Part shown: piece after piece, positions 57,682 to 64,000 of the stretch | Layout: every line of letters starts with the position of its first letter | Position numbering within the stretch: position 1 is the stretch's first letter | Source: Piscibacillus salipiscarius JCM 13188 | GTDB lineage: Bacteria; Bacillota; Bacilli; Bacillales; Alkalibacillaceae | NCBI RefSeq assembly: GCF_001311865.1 | Contig: NZ_BBCD01000014.1 | Location: 17,546 to 81,545, forward strand | Length of the DNA: 64,000 nt | Direction of reading: 5' to 3' | Made by a program: the position numbers and the translations under genes | The notes under the pieces: generated by a model | Seen by the model: the letters and a program-made list of their open reading frames with translations, nothing else | What the model was told of the DNA's origin: nothing | The model's database searches: none

Positions 57682-58421
57682 ACTATAATCCTTAATAAAG
57701 TTTAATGTTTCTTTAATAATTAAATCTTGATCATGATCTAATGTCGCAACGTGATAGCTGTTACTTAACTGAACAAGCTTTTTGTCTTCTGATTTAATCT
57801 TTTCATAAATGTCTTGCGAATTTCTAGGTGGCACGACGTGGTCTTCCTCTGAAACTAATATAAGAGTTGGTACCTCAACCTCTTTTAGTTTTTCTCTTAC
57901 TTGTTTCATTAATTGATTGATCTCACCAATTGATTTAACCGGTGTTTTCTCATAGGCTAGTTCTTCAACTCCAGGCTTTTTAATGTCAGAGCCGATCGCA
58001 TCTAGGAAACGTACATCTTCTTCTATCTCTGCCATAGCTGGGATATCAATTGCAGCATTAATTAGGACAATCCCTTTTTAAGTCAGCATGTTGTTGCGCC
58101 ATATCAAGTGTTAACGTGCCTCCCATGGATAAACCCGCCATATAAATTGAATCACAACGTTCTTTTAACCATTCATACCCTTCTTGAATGGAGTTCTGCC
58201 AGTCTTGATAAGTCGTTTTTCTCCATATCTTCATAATGAGTGCCATGCCCTTTTAGCCTTGGCATGCAAACGGTATAACCTGCCTCAATTAATGCTTCAC
58301 CTAATGGTCTCATGCTTTGGGTGGTACCAGTAAAACCGTGAGATACTAAACAACCTACGTGGTTCCCTTTCGCATATAGCTCCTCTGCACCTTTTAGAAC
58401 TGGATGGTTCTCTTGCGTCAT
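57679..58421 (-). CDS. Carboxylesterase/monoacylglycerol-lipase-type alpha/beta hydrolase, frameshifted
   Basis: About 247 residues, as in Est30-type esterases. Oxyanion region GCLVSHGFTGTTQSMRPLGE, nucleophile Ser in MAGLSMGGTLTLDMAQQH, acid Asp in LVSEEDHVVPPRNSQDIYEK and His in SNSYHVATLDHDQDL. Breaks near 58200 and 58070. Hydrolyses short-chain esters or monoacylglycerols. ATG 58421 follows AAAAGGAGGTCATTCAG. The TetR regulator lies next in the same direction, 54 bases upstream. Confidence 0.9.
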
Positions 58422-58475
58422 CTGAATGACCTCCTTTTATTGAAGATAATTCGACGCTAGAGACTTTTTTATCCT

Positions 58476-59045
58476 TTACCTATTTAAAAAGCTGAGCCCT
58501 TCGTTTGTAAATTGACTAATAAGCTTTGCCATTTCTTTTGGACTCTTGTCTAAATCATTATCGAGCCAATCTTTAATGACATTAATAGCACCACTCACAA
58601 CGAAAGTACTCAAATAGCGAGAATCGCTTTGTTCTACGTTATGTTCATTCATCCAATTAAACATGATAAATCGTTTGGCAATATTCATCATTCTTTTCTC
58701 AAACATGGGGTCGGCATTTTCATTTAATAAAATTTCAAACATATATTGATTGTTGGTGATGTATTCGAGTAATTTTTGCGTCATTTCGATAGATTCTTCT
58801 TCAATAGACAAACTATAACTGTTTAAGTACTGAACGAGGTCATCTGCGATTTCTTCTTCTATTTTTTCTAATAAATCGAATTGATCATTATAATGCGTAT
58901 AGAAAGTTGACCTATTTATATCAGCTAGTTCGCAGATTTCTTTTACCGTTACAGATGAGATGGGTTTATCTTTTAAGAGTGAAATGAGGCTCTCTTTTAA
59001 TACTTTCCGTGTGTACCTCTTTCGTCTGTCTAATCGTTCAGACAT
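58476..59045 (-). CDS. TetR family regulator
   Basis: Intact, 189 residues from ATG 59045 (GGAGAGCGCGTTT). HTH: LLKDKPISSVTVKEICELAD, INRSTFYTHYNDQFDLLEKI. The C-terminal domain is of the TetR_C_33-like (YcfQ/YxaF) type with YNxxF features. It reads divergently from an MMPL transporter with a large inverted repeat between them (59101-59147), so it almost certainly represses that operon; the ligand is unknown, probably a lipophilic compound. Confidence 0.88.
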   Translation of the reverse strand: MSERLDRRKRYTRKVLKESLISLLKDKPISSVTVKEICELADINRSTFYTHYNDQFDLLEKIEEEIADDLVQYLNSYSLSIEEESIEMTQKLLEYITNNQYMFEILLNENADPMFEKRMMNIAKRFIMFNWMNEHNVEQSDSRYLSTFVVSGAINVIKDWLDNDLDKSPKEMAKLISQFTNEGLSFLNR

Positions 59046-59100
59046 AAACGCGCTCTCCTTTGTGACATTTTTGTTATAAATCAACATATTAACTAAAGGT

Positions 59101-59147
59101 GTTGGTTAACTAACAAACCTTATCATACTGTTTGTTGATTATCCAAC
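59101..59147. promoter_or_regulatory. TetR operator: 18-bp inverted repeat
   Basis: GTTGGTTAACTAACAAAC (59101-59118) and GTTTGTTGATTATCCAAC (59130-59147) are inverted copies, 15 of 18 matching, with an 11-base spacer. Each arm also has an inner dyad (GTTGGTTAACTAAC). Position between divergent promoters supports a TetR site. Confidence 0.7.
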
Positions 59148-59206
59148 ACGGTGTCCATATAATGATAAAGTGTGATTAGGTTTTTGGCAAGAGAGGATGA
59201 GACTTA

Positions 59207-61260
59207 TTGGACCTAGCTGACAAAATTATTAAGCATAAAAAACTAGTGGTTGCGACTTTTATCATCATTACACTAGTTAGTGCAGTTGCCCAATTTGGTG
59301 TTGGTGTCAACCACAATATGGTTGATTATCTTCCTGAAGACACACCTTCTATGGAAGCAACTGATTTAATGGAAGAAGAGTTTGATGAACCGATTGAAAA
59401 TGCCAGAGTCATGATTAGAGACGTTTCCATCACAAAAGCTCTTTCTTATAAAAATGAGCTTGAAAACATTGATGGCGTGACCCATGTTACATGGCTTGAT
59501 GACGTCATAGATCTTAAAACACCTTTAGAACTTGCTAATGAGGATACAATAGAGTCTTATTATCAAGAACAAAATGCTTTGTTTTCTGTAAGCATATCTG
59601 AAGGAGACGAAGTTGAAGCTACCAATCAAATTTATGATTTAATTGGAGAAAATGGTGCAATTGCTGGGGATGCATTAGATACGGCCACATCACAGAAAAT
59701 GGCTTCATCTGAAACACTAAATGCAGCAGCACTTCTTGTACCAATTATTATCATCATTTTAATTATATCGACAACGTCCTGGATGGAACCAATCTTTTTC
59801 CTAACAGCGATTGGGGTTTCTGTTTTAATCAACATGGGAACAAATATCTTCCTTGGTGAAGTATCGTTTATAACCCAGTCCGTTGCGCCCATTTTACAGC
59901 TTGCAGTTTCTCTAGATTATGCGATTTTCTTACTGCATAGTTTCCAGGATTATCGTAAGCAGGTTGACGATCCTAAAGAAGCCATGAGTCTAGCAATGAA
60001 ACAATCGTTCCCTGCGATTATCGCAAGTGTTAGTACGACATTCTTTGGTTTTATGGCATTAGCTTTATGGATTTCGGTATAGGTGCAGATCTAGGAATTA
60101 ACTTAGTTAAAGGTATTTTATTAAGCTTCCTAAGTGTCATGATTTTCTTACCTGCATTAACGTTACAATTTTATAAATGGATTGATAAAACTCAGCACAA
60201 ACAAATCGTTCCTGACTTTAAAAATGTTGGTAAGCGAGTGATTAAGTTTAGAATTCCTGTATTATTATTAATTGCTTTAATGATCGTTCCAGCCTTTTTA
60301 GCTCAAAGTCAGACGCAATTTTTATACGGTTTTGGCGACCAGCCAGATTCTACCCGGGCAGGGCAAGACCAGCGTGCAATTGAAGAGGAGTTTGGCAAGA
60401 ACACACCTATGGTAATTTTAGTACCTAAAGGTGATGTGGCTAAAGAAGAAGAATTAGTTCACGAACTTGAAGATTTACAATACGTATCAAGTATTTTCGC
60501 ATACGTCAATACGGTGAGTTCAGCAATCCCTTCTGACTATTTAGATGAATCTGTGACAGAACAATTCTACTCAGACGATTACAGCCGAATCACCATTTTC
60601 ACCAATACTGACCCTGAAGGAGACGTAGCCTTTAACTTAGTTAAGCAGGTTCGGGATACAGCTAATGGCTATTATGATGAAGTTCATCTATTAGGAAATA
60701 GCGTTACGCTCTATGATATGAAACAAGTTGTGGAAGCAGATAATAAATTAGTCAACCTATTAACTGTTGCGACAATTGCACTCGTCTTACTGATTACTTT
60801 TAAATCGTTATCGGTTCCGGTTATTTTACTACTAACGATACAGTCAGCTGTTTGGATTAATTTATCCGTTCCATACTTTACGGATTCGCCGCTTGTTTAT
60901 GTCGGATACTTAATTATTAGTACAGTGCAATTAGCTGCAACAGTCGACTATGGTATTTTATTTACCGAGTATTATATGAAGGTTCGGCAGAAGATGCCTG
61001 CCCTTAAAGCTATTAAGAAAACAATCGATGATAAAACGTTTGCGATTTTTATATCCGCTTCGATATTATCAAGTGTTGGATTTATACTCGGTCTAACATC
61101 TTCAAACCCAATTGTATCGTCAATTGGACTATTGTTAGGTAGAGGGGCTTTATTAGCTTTCTTATTAGTCGTCTTCTTCCTACCTGCCATGTTATTGGTG
61201 TTTGATAAATTGATTGAGAAAACGACTTTTAGAGCAAACTTCTATAAACAGAAAGGGTGA
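59207..61260 (+). CDS. MMPL family RND-type transporter, frameshifted
   Basis: About 684 residues. N-terminal helix LVVATFIIITLVSAVAQFGV, then NHNMVDYLPEDTPSMEATDL; helices LLVPIIIIILIISTTSW, and second repeat LVNLLTVATIALVLLITFKS, LVYVGYLIISTVQLAATVDY. The break at about 60067 (missing A in GCTTTAATGG) separates FFGFMALA from MDFGIGADLGINLVKGI. Exports lipids or hydrophobic compounds. TTG 59207 behind AAGAGAGGATGAGACTTA. TetR-regulated; the YhgE-like gene follows by 6 bases. Confidence 0.9.
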
Positions 61261-61266
61261 TCAAGA

Positions 61267-63079
61267 TTGAAACGAATGATAGCTGTCATGACAGCAATTG
61301 TTCTTGTTGTACCAACTTTTCTAGTATCTGCAACGACTCAGAATCAGTCACCTGACGAAAAACCTCAAGGTGATGGGTCATATTCAGAGAAACACGAAGT
61401 CGTCTATGCGACGTTAGATTCGTCTGGTAACCAAGAAAGTATGTATATCGTCAACAATTTTAATATAGAAAAAACAGGTAAAATAATCGATTACGGCCCA
61501 TATACATCTGTTCAGAATTTAACCAACTTATATGAATTAAAGAAGGATGGAAACAAAGTTGAGTTAATTGCAGATGAAGATCAGTTTTACTATGAAGGAA
61601 CAATAAAAATAAACAGCTGCCATGGAACATTGATGTTAATTATCAACTAGATGGTAAAGGCATTGCAGCCAGAGAATTAGTAGGTCAGGATGGGCATGTG
61701 ACCATCCATATAAAAACTGAAGCAAACAGAAAGACTGGTCATGAATACTACAACAACTATTTATTACAAATAACAGTTCCGCTTAGCACCGATCATTTCA
61801 GTAATATCGAAGCACCAGATGGAACTGTTGCTACTTCTGGTAAAAATAAACAAGTTACCTTTACCGTTATGCCAGAGAAGGATGGAAACTTTACGGTTGA
61901 AGCAGATGCCAAGCAGTTTGAAATGGACGGAATCCAAATCAACGCCATGCCATCTTCCATGTCAATCGATTCACCAGATACAGGTGAGATGACCAGTGAC
62001 ATGAAGTCGCTGTCTGATGCAACTTCAGAAGTCAATAATGGCGTTGGCGATTTGAAAAACGGAATTTCTGAGTTAGCTAACGGGATACAAGATCTGCAAA
62101 GCGGTTATAAAGATTATCAAAATGGAATCAATCAACTATCAGTGCGTTCTTCAGAGATTATAAATGGATCCAAACAGATTCAAGGCGCTCTTAATGAGAT
62201 TAATGGATCATTAAGCAGTGAATCAGGAAATATGAACGTTGGCAATTTAAAAGAATTACAGCAAGGACTCTACAAAATGGCAGATGGACTTAAACAAACA
62301 GAAAACGGATTAAACGAACTGAACACAAACTATCAACAGGCTTACCAAGCGTTGGATGGTGCCATAAATGAAATTCCGGAGCATCAGATCACTCAAGAGC
62401 AAATAAAGAAACTATATCAAAGTGGTGCTGACCAAAAAGTAATTGATCAGTTAGTAGAAACTTATAAGTCTGCACGAAAAGCTAAAGGAACATATAAAGA
62501 AGTACAACAAGCATTCGCTGCGGTTCCATCAACTTTAGATTCAGTAACAGGCTCACTTAGTGAAATGAGGACGAATCTGAGGGCAATGGCAGATGAATTA
62601 GGAAAGGGCCTTGAGCAAATGGATGTGGCTAAATCTATTCAACAGCTTCAAAATGGCCTAAGTCAACTATCTTCTAACTACGAAGCTTTCCATTCAGGAT
62701 TAGTGAAGTATACAGATGGTGTCTCTCAGCTTGCTCACTCATATGGTGACTTACACGGAGGGATGACGCAGTTGGCAAATGGTGCTCATGACTTAGAAGA
62801 TGGTGCGCAAGAACTTCATAATGGTACAGCAGAACTCGCACAGTCAACATCAGATTTACCTGACGAAATGCAAAACGAGATTGATCAAATGATTAATGAA
62901 TTTGACAAATCTGATTTTGAACCAACCTCTTTTGTTTCACCTAAAAACGAAAAGGTTGAAACCGTGCAATTTGTAATTAAAACGGAAAACATTAAAACCA
63001 AATGAAGAAGAAACTAAAAGAACCTGAAACGAAAGAAAATAAAAGTTTTTGGGATAAGTTATTAGATTTGTTTAGATAA
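61267..63079 (+). CDS. YhgE/Pip-related exported protein with coiled LxxG repeats, frameshifted
   Basis: About 603 residues. Signal MKRMIAVMTAIVLVVPTFLV, a beta-rich N-terminal domain, then a long segment with X-L-x-x-G repeats: GVGDLKNGISELANGIQDLQ, SGYKDYQNGINQLS, GMTQLANGAHDLEDGAQELH, the hallmark of YhgE/Pip-type proteins. Breaks near 61620 and 63000; the latter hides the C-terminus NKSFWDKLLDLFR, a putative amphipathic membrane-association helix. Normally such repeats are linked to an ABC-2 membrane part; here they go with an MMPL pump, possibly as an extracytoplasmic coiled-coil partner. TTG 61267 start, GAAAGGGTGATCAAG upstream. Confidence 0.75.
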
Positions 63080-63082
63080 GTT

Positions 63083-63114
63083 AAAGGTTCCCTGACATTC
63101 AGGGAACCTTTTTT
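63083..63114 (+). terminator. Terminator of the MMPL operon
   Basis: AAAGGTTCCCTGA and TCAGGGAACCTTT form a 13-bp stem around CAT, followed by T's. Confidence 0.9.
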
Positions 63115-63281
63115 AATTCTACAATCACGAGATATTGTATGCAGCATTAGTTTGATATTTTTGTCGAAAAATGTAAAATTATTTTGAATTTCAGAGTATT
63201 TTGTATTGATTTTTATTTCGGCACACGATATAATTTTTCTCGGAGTCAAAAATTTCAAGCACATAAAAGGGAGGGAGTTTC

Positions 63282-63881
63282 ATGCGTTATTTAGTCATTT
63301 TATTAGCATCATTAATGTTAATTCTTGCAGCATGTGGAAGTAACAACTCAGAATCTGAAGAATCTACAAGTGGTTCTAATCAAAATAACGAAGAAACTGA
63401 AAACACAGAAAAGGACTCTGAAGAAACAGCTGAGGCTAGTGATGATGAACTAGTTGAAGAAGCTATGAATTCTTATAACGAAGCGATGGAACAGTTCCAA
63501 GCGGACTATGTTGATGGTTCACAAGTTAAAGAATTCACTTCAGTAGAAGAAGTGACTAACTACTTCTTAGAAAACGCACCAACAACAGAAGCTTTCGCTA
63601 ACAGCATTGCTGAAAAAACTGTTGAAGAAAAAGATGGTAAGCTGACTTGGTTAGAGCGTGATTACACCGTTACGCTTGAAGCTGAAGAGTTTAACATTTA
63701 CTCAATGGGTGACACTCAAAAGTTCTATAACTTTAGAATTGCTGGAGACGCTAAGGAAAACCGTGGTGACTACACTTACGAGCTTCTAAAAGAAGACGGA
63801 AAATGGTTAGTTGATGAATTTAACTTCGGTTATTTAGATGGGGAATATCCAAAAGAAGAATCTGAAGAAGACGCTGAGTAA
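63282..63881 (+). CDS. Lipoprotein of unknown function
   Basis: Intact, 199 residues. Lipoprotein signal MRYLVILLASLMLILAACGS (lipobox LAAC), then a Ser/Glu/Asn-rich linker of about 45 residues and a folded domain (FTSVEEVTNYFLENAPTTEA, WLERDYTVTLEAEEFNIYSM, RGDYTYELLKEDGKWLVDEF). NTF2-like or similar beta-sheet fold is possible. RBS AAGGGAGGGAGT. Strong terminator at 63891-63926. Unknown role on the outer face of the membrane. Confidence 0.7.
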   Translation: MRYLVILLASLMLILAACGSNNSESEESTSGSNQNNEETENTEKDSEETAEASDDELVEEAMNSYNEAMEQFQADYVDGSQVKEFTSVEEVTNYFLENAPTTEAFANSIAEKTVEEKDGKLTWLERDYTVTLEAEEFNIYSMGDTQKFYNFRIAGDAKENRGDYTYELLKEDGKWLVDEFNFGYLDGEYPKEESEEDAE

Positions 63882-63890
63882 TAAAACAAA

Positions 63891-63926
63891 ACCTTGGTCC
63901 ACGAGTAGAGTGGATCAAGGTTTTTT
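63891..63926 (+). terminator. Terminator of the lipoprotein gene
   Basis: ACCTTGGTCCAC and GTGGATCAAGGT (one mismatch) with T6 after. No further gene is visible to the right edge at 64000. Confidence 0.85.
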
Positions 63927-64000
63927 ATTGGCTAAAATCAATCAATTAAGCTGTACTAAACGACATTCTCGTCTGTTCAAACAAAAAATCTCAGCCCATT

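Noticed and set aside
1..64000. CRISPR array or cas genes
   Set aside because: No regularly spaced direct repeats of 23-40 bases and no Cas-like protein were found. RuvC and HNH proteins at 6-10 kb are separate small enzymes of other families.
1..64000. Insertion sequences and transposases
   Set aside because: No transposase with DDE or HUH motifs and no terminal inverted repeats flanked by target duplications were seen; only recombinase-type genes are present.

Overview
The window looks like chromosome of a low-GC, endospore-forming member of the Bacillaceae. It carries a prkA-yhbH-spoVR sporulation block, a tricistronic GerA-type germinant receptor, CsoR/CopA/CopZ copper handling, natKR-natAB, PaiB, AGGAGG-type ribosome-binding sites and TTG/GTG starts. 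A moderately halophilic or soil genus such as Halobacillus, Virgibacillus or Oceanobacillus is my guess; the sequence does not decide it. Most genes longer than about 500 bp are broken by one or more frameshifts, often at homopolymer runs, while the conserved reading frame resumes on the other side. Because housekeeping and sporulation genes are hit as often as accessory ones, I read these mainly as sequencing or assembly indels. I give each gene its full span and note the breaks.

1-16.3 kb is an accessory island. It ends at the 3' half of a tRNA gene (tRNA-Lys-like, 16232-16260) next to a remnant integrase tail, the usual signature of tRNA-targeted integration; its left end lies outside the window. 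From left to right it holds: a McrBC/LlaJI-like restriction-modification cluster (C5-methyltransferase, beta-class amino-methyltransferase, McrC, McrB and an upstream protein with a nuclease-dead LAGLIDADG-like motif); a tyrosine recombinase; HNH, PIN-like and MazF-like genes; a RuvC-like resolvase; a roughly 600-nt densely structured non-coding RNA behind its own sigma-A-type promoter; a degenerate serine-recombinase-like gene; and a three-gene operon (PD-(D/E)xK nuclease, HEPN protein, membrane protein) that looks like an undescribed defence module.

16.3-18.7 kb holds small unknown genes. 18.7-30.7 kb is a metal and thiol block, all on the minus strand: csoR-copA, copZ, a MATE exporter, a complete Opp-type ABC importer (SBP, two permeases, two ATPases), a PIG-L-family protein and a short nitrite/sulfite-reductase-like protein. 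Four matches to one CsoR/CstR-type operator pattern sit in front of four separate transcription units in this block, which suggests one copper- or persulfide-responsive regulon.

30.7-44.6 kb is mixed core: small membrane proteins, an ECF41-type sigma factor with DoxX, a DinB protein, an Xre regulator with two membrane proteins, an LprI-like lipoprotein, PaiB, a germinant receptor operon in the order B-A-C, YrhK, an acyltransferase and a VOC protein. 44.6-52.2 kb has ribokinase plus nucleoside hydrolase (ribonucleoside salvage), a CorC/CNNM transporter, natK-natR divergent from natA-natB, and a small multidrug export protein. 52.2-56.7 kb is prkA-yhbH-spoVR. 57-64 kb has a secreted helical protein, a carboxylesterase, a TetR regulator divergent from an MMPL transporter with a YhgE-like partner, and a lipoprotein.
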